NCBI GenBank assembly: GCA_964462945.1 | Contig: CAYWZW010000094.1 | Coordinates: 1 to 17,020, forward strand | Reading direction: 5' to 3' | Source: GCA-020343675 sp964462945 | GTDB taxonomy: Bacteria; Planctomycetota; Phycisphaerae; Sedimentisphaerales; Anaerobacaceae | DNA length: 17,020 nt | In this document: piece after piece, positions 1 to 6,975 of the stretch | How the letters are laid out: every line of letters starts with the position of its first letter | Position numbering within the stretch: position 1 is the first letter of the stretch | Notes under the pieces: generated by a model | The model's input: only the letters and a program-made list of their open reading frames with translations | What the model was told of the DNA's origin: nothing | Database searches by the model: none | Position numbers and translations under genes: made by a program

Positions 1-58
1 TTCACCTGTATCGCATTGTAAATGTTGAACTTAACTTTTACACAGCAAGCCCTACGTA

Positions 59-595
59 TTGCCGCGGGCCGAGCTGCGGCCGGGCGTCGCTATCTATACC
101 AATATAGATATGAGGTGGCCCATCCTGTTCATGCCTTATGTGGGCGGGATGTCCGACGACTTCGAGAGTTATCACGAAGTCGGCATCTATGATTGCCCCA
201 GCTACCCGCTCAAGGAACAAACGGTCGATTATTGCACGAACGCCTTCGATTTGAAGGGCAGCGGGACGGAGTTTTTCGGCTTTACCAAGATGGACGATTT
301 TCCGCGCCATGCCAAGACGATTTTCATGGCGGACTACGAATATATTCCGGACGCCTCTCAAATCAAAATCATACTCAAGGACGATTCTGCAGATACCATG
401 AAAACCAAAATGCAGTCACTGGACGTCTGGAACCGCAATCACTTGCCCTCGGCCCCGGACAGTACGCGGCGAATGGCGCGCAATCGTCACAAGCGATGGG
501 TGAATTGCCTGTTTATTGACGGCCATTCCGACGATATGGACGCGATGGAGGTCACGCCGTACGATTTCGGCCTGCCGGCAACCTCTGGTCGATGA
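59..595 (+). CDS. H-X9-DG prepilin-like protein, N-terminus missing (fragment)
   Basis: This reads as the C-terminal part of a type II secretion/pseudopilin-like protein of the kind abundant in Planctomycetota. The main evidence is the C-terminal H-X9-DG motif: H144, nine residues, then D154-G155, in the context NCLFIDGH. The middle (CPSYP, YVGGM) also looks like these proteins. What is missing is the N-terminal FTLIELLVVIAII helix needed for membrane insertion and prepilin peptidase cleavage. The reading frame is open from about base 35, with stop codons at 26 and 32, so the loss is not simply the window edge. The only nearby start is TTG at 59, and it has no ribosome-binding site. It may be a pseudogene cut by deletion or frameshift, or the tail of a gene needing a frame correction upstream. 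The family call is fairly secure; that it is a functional gene is doubtful. Confidence 0.55.
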   Translation: MPRAELRPGVAIYTNIDMRWPILFMPYVGGMSDDFESYHEVGIYDCPSYPLKEQTVDYCTNAFDLKGSGTEFFGFTKMDDFPRHAKTIFMADYEYIPDASQIKIILKDDSADTMKTKMQSLDVWNRNHLPSAPDSTRRMARNRHKRWVNCLFIDGHSDDMDAMEVTPYDFGLPATSGR

Positions 596-648
596 AGAGC
601 CGAAGCCCTCGCCGTAGGGCATCCCCAAGGGAGTGCACCGCGGCTCTT
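595..648. terminator. Branched inverted repeat between convergent genes, possible bidirectional terminator
   Basis: AAGAGCCG at 595-602 pairs perfectly with CGGCTCTT at 641-648. Nested inside is a second hairpin, GCCCT at 605-609 with AGGGC at 616-620. The structure begins at the last base of the stop codon of the upstream gene and lies between two genes that converge (595 and 690). There is no long T-run after it, so an intrinsic terminator is only a suggestion. Confidence 0.35.
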
Positions 649-689
649 GTGTTCTGAATTCACAGAGCCTGCGTCCGAGTTTCAAGGCG

Positions 690-1661
690 CTACCCCGTTA
701 AATTCCTCAGAAAACGAAGGTCCTTGCGCATGGCCTCGATGACTTGCTGCTTGTCTGCGGTCAGGCGGCTCACCCCGTGTTCGGCTCCAGCGAGCTCGTA
801 TTCCAGGTGCAGCGAAAAGGGGGCGGCGATTCCCGCCTGCTTCAACATTTGGAAGTACCGCGGGAAGTCCACCATGCCTTCGCCGAGAGGACAGTTTTGC
901 GGTTGCCAGACGCCTTTGATCTGAGCCCACCTGAAATCCTTGGCTACGAGCGTATTGATGTATTCGGACATGAGCCGAAAGTGAACGGGCCAGGTGGTAC
1001 CTCCTTCGACGGTTGCGTGCCTGATGTCAAATTGACAGCCGACCCAGCGAGGATCAAGATCCTCGAGTAGATAGTGAAGGTCCCAGATGCAAGCTCCGAC
1101 GTATTGGCTGCCCGAGTGGTTCTGGTACGTCCCCACAATGTGGTACTGCTTGCTCATTTCGGCAAGATCACGGAGCATGGGCTTGGCTTCGCTCAAAGTC
1201 TGTTGAATGCTCTTGGAATCCTGATATTGATAATAACCCATTCGATAATAGGCAATGCCTTCCTTGCTGGCAGTCGCGAGGATACGTGCGGTGAGTGCAT
1301 CATCCGGGTCTGTAACAGCGGTGGTTATCATGGGGACGTCAAGCCCCGCTGCTCTGACAGCCTGGACAGCTTTGGGCAGGTCCTCCTCTACCCGTTCGGG
1401 CCAGACATGGCCGCCCGGCCGGACCGTCAAATCGACGCCGTCGAATCCAATGTCGGCAGCCGTCTGAACCATGCCCTGATAGTCAAGCCATTGGAGGTGT
1501 TTGGAGAAGATGCATATTCTTGTCGGCTTTTTGGTTTCTCCGTGAGGAGTCCCCAGGACTGCTGGACAGAGCGACGGCAAGCCCGCCAGACGCAAGGCGG
1601 GCAAGGCTGCGACAGCGCCAGTCATCCTGAGCAACTCGCGACGGGGTAAATAATATCTCAC
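690..1661 (-). CDS. Sugar-phosphate isomerase/epimerase-like TIM-barrel protein, exported
   Basis: A 323-residue protein of the xylose-isomerase-like TIM-barrel family (AP endonuclease 2 fold). These enzymes use a divalent metal to isomerise or epimerise sugars. Landmarks are DGVDLTVRPGG (74-84), YQNHSG (179-184), CQFDIRHA (209-216), AKDFRW (240-245), GEGMVDF (260-266) and HLEYE (285-289); D212 and E287 are plausible metal ligands. The N-terminus has a twin-arginine-like start (RREL then a hydrophobic stretch), so it is probably exported. The start is GTG at 1661, only 4 bp after the prepilin-like gene's stop, suggesting translational coupling. It is the last gene of the minus-strand run. Residues 20-27 (LPALRLAG) are encoded by a palindromic repeat found elsewhere in the window, so part of the signal region is repeat-derived. 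The substrate cannot be read from sequence. Confidence 0.85.
   Translation of the reverse strand: MRYYLPRRELLRMTGAVAALPALRLAGLPSLCPAVLGTPHGETKKPTRICIFSKHLQWLDYQGMVQTAADIGFDGVDLTVRPGGHVWPERVEEDLPKAVQAVRAAGLDVPMITTAVTDPDDALTARILATASKEGIAYYRMGYYQYQDSKSIQQTLSEAKPMLRDLAEMSKQYHIVGTYQNHSGSQYVGACIWDLHYLLEDLDPRWVGCQFDIRHATVEGGTTWPVHFRLMSEYINTLVAKDFRWAQIKGVWQPQNCPLGEGMVDFPRYFQMLKQAGIAAPFSLHLEYELAGAEHGVSRLTADKQQVIEAMRKDLRFLRNLTG
1581..1602. repeat. 22-bp palindromic repeat, copy 1 (inside the isomerase signal region)
   Basis: Arms GCCCGCC (1581-1587) and GGCGGGC (1596-1602) pair perfectly around the loop AGACGCAA. The same arms and loop length recur at 8001, 8693, 9319 and 11699. On the minus strand this copy is read in frame as PALRLAG. 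Confidence 0.8.
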
Positions 1662-1665
1662 GGGG

Positions 1666-2508
1666 CTATTCCAGAAATGGGAAGGTGGCTCTCGTGTACA
1701 ATTGCTTTTGGAACGTGCGATGCCATTTGACGTTCCACAACTCCCAGAGTCGTATCTTGTTGACTGAGCCGTCTAAGAAACAGGCTTGCACGGCCTGGTT
1801 GTGCCGGTCGAGGAAAACACGCCAGATATCGGTCCCGCCGTTGCCGTTCTCCGGAAAATCTCCGTACATGACCAGCGGCTTCGGGGGCAGCTTGTCGTCG
1901 TCTCTGGCCCGCAGATGCCAGTGAGCACAGTCCACAAGGACCGGCACCTCATTGGCGTTTTTCACCGAAGCGTATTTCCAATACCGCTCGTCGTTGTTCA
2001 CCGGGTCGGTCACCCATCGGTTGAGCCCGTAGCTGCCCCAATAAGTGCCTCTCGAGACGTAGTCCCGTGGCGAGCTTTCCGATGCCTCATTCGGCCTTCC
2101 CCAGGCATGGTCGATGTCGCCGCGCATCTCGGTACTCTCATAGTCCACGGACGGTTTGGTTGCCGCCGCACAGCAGCGAATCTCATCCACATCCTGGTAA
2201 TAAGGGCGCAGCGTTTCCATCCAGTCCCCCGGGGAGGTCGCAATCGGGCCGGCCTGCGGATACGAGTCCCGCCACAATTTGTCCTCCCACTCCGCCGCGT
2301 ATTGTGCCGTCGCAAGGCCCCACTGTTTCAAATTGTGCAGACAGATAACGCCCCTCGTTTGCTTCCTGGCACGTTGCATAGCCGGCATCAGTATGGCCAG
2401 CAGCAATGCTATGATAGCAATAACAACAAGTAGCTCTATCAGCGTAAATCCGCTCCGGCACCCCTTCGGGTGACGGATATGGCGGGTGAATGCTCGTTGT
2501 TTCCCCAT
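1666..2508 (-). CDS. Prepilin-like protein with N-terminal methylation domain and H-X9-DG motif
   Basis: A 280-residue type II secretion/pseudopilin-like protein. Residues 20-43 (G20 then FTLIELLVVIAIIALLLAIL, with conserved E25) form the classic prepilin peptidase site and membrane helix; cleavage is expected between G20 and F21. H236, nine residues, then D246-G247 gives the H-X9-DG processing-associated motif near the C-terminus. Such proteins are made in many paralogues in Planctomycetota and their role is unknown; they are presumed surface or periplasmic. The ATG at 2508 is preceded by an AGAAAAGAAGTGAG purine-rich stretch that can serve as ribosome-binding site. It sits between the ThuA and isomerase genes and ends 4 bp before the latter. 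Three extra cysteines (C112, C113, C194) are visible. The family call is secure; a link to sugar uptake is inference from position. Confidence 0.92.
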   Translation of the reverse strand: MGKQRAFTRHIRHPKGCRSGFTLIELLVVIAIIALLLAILMPAMQRARKQTRGVICLHNLKQWGLATAQYAAEWEDKLWRDSYPQAGPIATSPGDWMETLRPYYQDVDEIRCCAAATKPSVDYESTEMRGDIDHAWGRPNEASESSPRDYVSRGTYWGSYGLNRWVTDPVNNDERYWKYASVKNANEVPVLVDCAHWHLRARDDDKLPPKPLVMYGDFPENGNGGTDIWRVFLDRHNQAVQACFLDGSVNKIRLWELWNVKWHRTFQKQLYTRATFPFLE

Positions 2509-2549
2509 TGCTCACTTCTTTTCTATTTTCGACTGTCCATTTCAACTGA

Positions 2550-2559
2550 TATACGTATA
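2550..2559. other. Perfect 10-bp palindrome in the prepilin gene leader
   Basis: TATACGTATA lies about 42 bp upstream of the prepilin-like start, in the only sizeable gap (2509-2624) of the minus-strand gene run. It could be an operator or form part of a -10 region for an internal promoter, but no convincing -35 box accompanies it. Confidence 0.25.
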
Positions 2560-2624
2560 CGCCTTGTTGCGGCATTGGGTCGGAAAAACCTTGAAAATTG
2601 TCGACTCCTCTGCATTCACCATCA

Positions 2625-4448
2625 TTACGGCGCGGCCAGATCACCGACCGCGAACTGGATTGCCGCCAGTACGTGCCGCAGAAACAGCGGATTCCAGTAC
2701 GTTTGTGGGTCATGGCCTAATGTGGTGTAGAAGACGCGCCCACTGCCGTACGTACGGGTCCAGGAGACCGCATAGTCCTTGTCCGGGCGCTTGCCCGGAT
2801 CGGCCATCTGGCTAAGGTCCAGGCTCATCAGGACGTGGAGTTTATCACGTGAATAGGGCTCGCCGAAGAGGTAAATCTCGTCGTTGATGCGCCACGGTTT
2901 GCCGCCGAAGCAGGCGTTTAGCGGGTGCTGCGGATCGTCCAGCTTGATGGATACTTCCTGGTAAATGTGTCCGCTGTAAAAGCCGCCCATCATTTCGCCG
3001 TACTGGGGCCAGTTCTGAAAGGCGGCCGTGGCGGCATGAATACCCGCGATGCCCTTGCCGGCGCGCACGTAGTCCAGGATGCTCTGCTTGACAGCCTCGT
3101 CGAATTTTCTGGCCGCGGCTTTCTGGTCCGCTGTGAGCTTGGCGAAATCTTCAGGCAGGAACGGGTCGCGCTCGTGGATGTTGTTCATCACCAGCGCGTC
3201 AAACTGCGATAGACGGTCACTCAGCAGCAGGCGCGGATCGTCGCTTACGACAGCCTGGAAGGCGCCGCTCTTACGACCTAAGACCTCCAGCGCCGCCTCG
3301 GCGTAAGGATTCGGCAGATGCGCCCACGCATGGCCCCAGACAAGCACCTTTCGCGGTTTGATGGGTTTGACCGGTCCGTCATTGGCCGGGGCCAATGCCG
3401 GATCGGGAGCCGCTGCCTCCATCTGTTGAATCTGGTCCTTGGTGGGCATGGGTATTTCTTTCGCTTTCATCTTGGCGGCTCTGACCTCCGGCGGCGTCGG
3501 CCCCGGGGCGCGCTTCACCGGGCGCACGTCCGGCCGAGCAGCCATCGGCGCGTCCAAATCGCCCGTCGCGAACTGGATGGCATCGAGGTAGAACCGCAGT
3601 ATCGCCGCATTCCACCAGACTTCGGTCCGGTGCCCAAACGCGCAATAGAAGACCCGGCCCTTGCCGTACGGGCGCACCCAAGCCAGCGCAAAATCGTTGT
3701 CGTTGCGGTGGATCCACGGAACCCCCATGTTGGTCGTGCCGGTGTCCAGCGAAAGCAAAACGCGCAGCTTCTCCCGCGAATACGGCTCACGGAACTGGAA
3801 TATCTCCTCGGCTAATCGGAAGTTCTTGCCTTCAAACGCGGCAAGAAGCGGATAGCCCGGCTCATCAAGCTCGACCCCGATTTCTTCGTTCCACGGATGC
3901 CCCCAGTAGCCCGCGCCGAGCAATTCCTGAAACTCCGGCCAGTTCGTATTGCCGCCTACGGCATGATGATACGCGACGATTCCTCCGCCGTTGCGGACCC
4001 AATTCAACAGGCTCTCGCGCAGCGCACGCTCTGCTGCGTCGATATCCGCGCCGAGCTTGCTCAGCTTCGGCATATCCTTTTGCGTGGGGCGAATCCACGG
4101 CCCGTTGCTGTTATTCATTACAATCGCGTCGAATGTCTTTAGATTTTCCGGCAGGTACATCACCACATCATCGCTGACAACAGGCTCGAACGCCCCGGTT
4201 TTCTGGCCCAGCAGTTTTATTGCATATTCCGCCTGCGGAATGGTGTAGCCCTTGTGCGGCGATTGGTCCATAAATGGCGTATTCCAGATCAGGACCCGCC
4301 GGGGCTGTTTGGGCGTCACGGCGGCTTCATGGGGCACAGCCGCTCGGATGCGTTCCGCCTGCTGCTCAGTCACCTGCCCGACGGCAGCCGCACACATTCC
4401 AACCAGCAGCGTAACAAATAGGATCCTCGCACGAGGTTCAATAAACAT
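2625..4448 (-). CDS. Tandem ThuA-domain protein, secreted
   Basis: A 607-residue protein made of two ThuA-like domains (trehalose-utilisation family, class I glutamine-amidotransferase-like fold). A hydrophobic N-terminal segment (about 8-25, ending AAAVGQ) is a likely signal peptide. Domain 1 spans about 51-300 and domain 2 about 366-607, joined by a Pro/Ala/Lys-rich linker. The copies match along their length: RRVLIWN / RKVLVWG, GAFEPVVSDD / GAFQAVVSDD, DAIVMNN / DALVMNN, REPYSREKLRVLLSLD / GEPYSRDKLHVLMSLD, GKGRVFYCAFGH / GSGRVFYTTLGH, and LDAIQFATGDL / LAAIQFAVGDL. Single-domain ThuA proteins are about 250-300 residues, so this is an internal duplication or fusion. The activity of the family is poorly defined, with a role in sugar metabolism presumed. 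It lies 12 bp after the Gfo/Idh/MocA gene and has an excellent AAGGAG ribosome-binding site. Confidence 0.9.
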   Translation of the reverse strand: MFIEPRARILFVTLLVGMCAAAVGQVTEQQAERIRAAVPHEAAVTPKQPRRVLIWNTPFMDQSPHKGYTIPQAEYAIKLLGQKTGAFEPVVSDDVVMYLPENLKTFDAIVMNNSNGPWIRPTQKDMPKLSKLGADIDAAERALRESLLNWVRNGGGIVAYHHAVGGNTNWPEFQELLGAGYWGHPWNEEIGVELDEPGYPLLAAFEGKNFRLAEEIFQFREPYSREKLRVLLSLDTGTTNMGVPWIHRNDNDFALAWVRPYGKGRVFYCAFGHRTEVWWNAAILRFYLDAIQFATGDLDAPMAARPDVRPVKRAPGPTPPEVRAAKMKAKEIPMPTKDQIQQMEAAAPDPALAPANDGPVKPIKPRKVLVWGHAWAHLPNPYAEAALEVLGRKSGAFQAVVSDDPRLLLSDRLSQFDALVMNNIHERDPFLPEDFAKLTADQKAAARKFDEAVKQSILDYVRAGKGIAGIHAATAAFQNWPQYGEMMGGFYSGHIYQEVSIKLDDPQHPLNACFGGKPWRINDEIYLFGEPYSRDKLHVLMSLDLSQMADPGKRPDKDYAVSWTRTYGSGRVFYTTLGHDPQTYWNPLFLRHVLAAIQFAVGDLAAP

Positions 4449-4455
4449 TTTGAAT

Positions 4456-4461
4456 CTCCTT
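4456..4461 (-). promoter_or_regulatory. Shine-Dalgarno AAGGAG of the ThuA gene
   Basis: A perfect AAGGAG on the minus strand lies 7 nt before the ATG at 4448 and overlaps the TGA stop of the upstream oxidoreductase gene by one base. It fixes the ThuA start and suggests coupled translation. Confidence 0.75.
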
Positions 4462-5852
4462 CAAAGGGACCAGCCCTGGCGATACTCGCGATGCAGGGCC
4501 GCATCGGCCCGCGAATTGTTGAGAACCTTCATCTCGATCGGGTCGAACTCGATGGCTTCACCGACCAGCGTCGCAACGTTGCCCAATAGCACGAACTCCA
4601 CCAACGGGTCCGCATACTCAAAGCTGGACATCGGGGCCGGCCCGCCCTTGCAGGCATCCAGCCATTCCCGCTCATGGCCCCCGGTGCGAGGCAGCGAACG
4701 CGGCGGGCCTTCGAAGTCCTTGAACTTGTCCTGCGGCAGCAACGTGAAGGACATGTTGTGCCCGGTCGAGTGAATCATCCCTTTGCTGCCAACAAGAACG
4801 CAGCCGGCGTGATCAGCCCATTTTTTCTCGCCGGCGTCGCCCCAATCCAGCCGTCTTCCAATCATCTGTTCTATCATGTCCCTCGGCCCCGGCGCCTGGC
4901 CCGGGCCGTTGTACCAGTTGATTCTCACCGGCGGCATGTCGCCCCTCGCGGGAAAGTCGTACCGAATGATCTCCAACTTTGGAAAAGTGTGCTGGTGCAC
5001 GCCGGAGACCTCCGGCTCGAGTCTGACCAAGTGTTTGGCCGAAGAACTGGACGCTTGATTCCAGAGCGTATCGAGCCGCAGCGCTTTGAAGGGCAGGTTC
5101 ATCGTATGCGAGGCCCAGTTGCCCAGGTTCCCCGTTCCGAAATCCCGCCATCCGTGCCACCCGTCAAGCCATCGCGAATTGTACGGCCGGCGCTGGGCCG
5201 GGCCAAGCCACAAATCCCAGTGCAGATACTCCGGCACGGGATGCTCGTCAGTCGGGATGGGCTGCTCGCCCGGACCGCCACCGGTGTTCCAGGCGTGCAC
5301 CTCGCGGACCTCGCCGATGACGCCGCCCTGAATCAACTCTACCGCCCGGCGAAAGGCCTCGCTCGACGTGCCCTGATTGCCCATCTGCGTGGCGACCTTG
5401 CACTCGGCGGCGAGCTCGCGCAGCGTTCTTGCCTCTTTGATATCGTGAGTCAGGGGCTTTTCACAATAGACGCCCTTACCGGCCCGCATCGCGGCGGCGA
5501 CCGCCACCGCATGGGTGTGGTCGGGTGTCGCCACGACGACGGCGTCAATGTCTTTGTTCATTTCGTCGAGCATATTGCGAAAGTCGTTGAACTTCCTGGC
5601 CTGTGGAATCTCCTTGAACGACAGCTCGGCTTTTCTTTCATTGACGTCGCACATGGCCACGACGTTGGTATTCAACTTCGGGATCGTGTCCACAAACCAT
5701 CTGCCGCGCCCGCCAACGCCAACGAGGGCAACGTTGAGCTTCTCATTCGCCCCATAAGTGCAGGCGGAGCGGCTGCCGTCCAAAATGAGCAGGCCCAGCC
5801 CGGTAAGGGCCGTTTTTCTGAAAAAGCTACGCCGGCTGACTCGTGCGTTCAT
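4461..5852 (-). CDS. Gfo/Idh/MocA-family oxidoreductase, Tat-exported
   Basis: A 463-residue NAD(P)-dependent sugar or inositol dehydrogenase-like protein. SRRSFFRK (6-13) followed by a hydrophobic stretch is a good twin-arginine signal, so it probably folds with its cofactor and is exported. Residues 40-51 (NVALVGVGGRGR) are the Rossmann dinucleotide-binding loop, CDVNERK (68-74) ends the second strand, ATPDHTHA (108-115) follows, and C130-E131-K132-P133 carries the EKP motif with the conserved lysine. The remainder is the alpha/beta substrate-binding domain, as usual for planctomycete members of 430-460 residues. The start has AAGGAG upstream on the minus strand. It is 6 bp from the pyruvate kinase gene and 12 bp from the ThuA gene; Gfo/Idh, ThuA and isomerase-like genes commonly cluster in glycan catabolism. 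The substrate is unknown. Confidence 0.92.
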   Translation of the reverse strand: MNARVSRRSFFRKTALTGLGLLILDGSRSACTYGANEKLNVALVGVGGRGRWFVDTIPKLNTNVVAMCDVNERKAELSFKEIPQARKFNDFRNMLDEMNKDIDAVVVATPDHTHAVAVAAAMRAGKGVYCEKPLTHDIKEARTLRELAAECKVATQMGNQGTSSEAFRRAVELIQGGVIGEVREVHAWNTGGGPGEQPIPTDEHPVPEYLHWDLWLGPAQRRPYNSRWLDGWHGWRDFGTGNLGNWASHTMNLPFKALRLDTLWNQASSSSAKHLVRLEPEVSGVHQHTFPKLEIIRYDFPARGDMPPVRINWYNGPGQAPGPRDMIEQMIGRRLDWGDAGEKKWADHAGCVLVGSKGMIHSTGHNMSFTLLPQDKFKDFEGPPRSLPRTGGHEREWLDACKGGPAPMSSFEYADPLVEFVLLGNVATLVGEAIEFDPIEMKVLNNSRADAALHREYRQGWSL

Positions 5853-5858
5853 ATTCTC

Positions 5859-6890
5859 TCACGCTCCTTTCAAGTCTGACATGGATTCCTCGGTGAACCT
5901 GATGATCCGGTTCATCATCAGGACCGACTCATACGGAAAACGGCCGACGGCGGTCTCCGCCGAGAGCATGACAAAATCCGTGCCGTCGATGATGGCGTTC
6001 GCCACGTCGGTCACCTCGGCGCGCGTCGGTCTGCTGTGCTCGGTCATGTGCTCCAGCATCTGGGTGGCCGTGACGACGAACTTGCCCGCGGCGTTGCACT
6101 TTCTTATGATACTCTTCTGGACGATGGGGACTTCATGGATCGGGATTGCAACACCCATGTCGCCGCGGGCAATCATGATCCCATCCGCGGCCTCGATGAT
6201 GGCGTCTATGTTCTCTATCGCTTGCCTGCTCTCGATCTTGGCCACAATCCGGCAGCGGGGCAGTCCCGGTTTTATCAAAGCGGCGGCCTGCCGGACATCG
6301 TCTGCATTCCGCACGAACGACAGCGCGATGTAGTCAACGCCCTGCTTCACGCCGAACTCAATGTCTTTCTTGTCCTTCGCGGTTATCCCTTCAAATTCGA
6401 GGTCCACGTCAGGAACGTTGATGCCTTTTCTTTCCTTGAGGATCCCGCCCTCAACGACAACCACCTTGATGCTGTTACCTGAGACACTCTTGACGCGAAG
6501 GGCCAGGTTCCCGTCGTCAATGTAAATAAGCTGTCCCGGCTTTATCGGCGTCAGGTCCCCATTGTAGTCGAACGGTATGGTCTTCGGCCCGTACGCATGG
6601 GCGTCATTGGTCAGCCACACAATCGTGCGGTTCTCGAGCAATCTGGTCTTGCCCCCTTTAAATCGTCCGACTCTGATTCGAAAGCCCTCCAGGTCCTGCA
6701 TGATCCGGATGTGGCGTCTGTACTTGGCGTTGAGACGGCGGACAAGCTCCATCGAGTCCAGATGCTCTTCGTGGCTGCCGTGCGATGAATTCAGCCGGAC
6801 GATGTCGAGACCGGCGGCGAACATCTTCCGCAGGATAGTGTAGTTTCTGCTGGCCGGGCCTAATGTGGCGATGATTTTCGTTCTCGGCAT
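5859..6890 (-). CDS. pyk: Pyruvate kinase, short form lacking the C-terminal domain
   Basis: Pyruvate kinase converts phosphoenolpyruvate and ADP to pyruvate and ATP in the cytoplasm. Visible motifs are TKIIATLGPAS (4-14), R32 with NSSHG (34-38), AKIES (217-221) with catalytic K218 and metal ligand E220, ARGDMGV (241-247), TATQMLEHM (274-282; T275) and RPTRAEVTDVANAIIDGTD (287-305). The protein is 343 residues against about 470-480 for standard enzymes: it stops just after the barrel and lacks the C-terminal domain that carries allosteric sites and part of the tetramer interface. Two positions differ from the usual consensus: NSSH for NFSH, and GFRIR where GPKIR or GPEIR is normal. It leads a run with an oxidoreductase and ThuA gene, an odd place for a glycolytic housekeeping enzyme, so it may be a specialised paralogue. 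The ATG at 6890 has only a weak purine-rich site. Confidence 0.9.
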   Translation of the reverse strand: MPRTKIIATLGPASRNYTILRKMFAAGLDIVRLNSSHGSHEEHLDSMELVRRLNAKYRRHIRIMQDLEGFRIRVGRFKGGKTRLLENRTIVWLTNDAHAYGPKTIPFDYNGDLTPIKPGQLIYIDDGNLALRVKSVSGNSIKVVVVEGGILKERKGINVPDVDLEFEGITAKDKKDIEFGVKQGVDYIALSFVRNADDVRQAAALIKPGLPRCRIVAKIESRQAIENIDAIIEAADGIMIARGDMGVAIPIHEVPIVQKSIIRKCNAAGKFVVTATQMLEHMTEHSRPTRAEVTDVANAIIDGTDFVMLSAETAVGRFPYESVLMMNRIIRFTEESMSDLKGA

Positions 6891-6975
6891 TGTATCAAGT
6901 TCCCATCCGTATTAGACTTGAAGAAAGAGTCTCTTGCACAGGCAAGTATTATAGGCTGCTCTTTGTCGAGAAGCA

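Noticed and set aside
1786..2433. 215-residue plus-strand ORF opposite the prepilin-like gene
   Set aside because: Antisense shadow with no motif; the minus frame has the prepilin leader and H-X9-DG.
4674..5879. 401-residue plus-strand ORF
   Set aside because: It is the antisense shadow of the Gfo/Idh/MocA gene, whose motifs are unambiguous; high GC leaves the opposite frame open.
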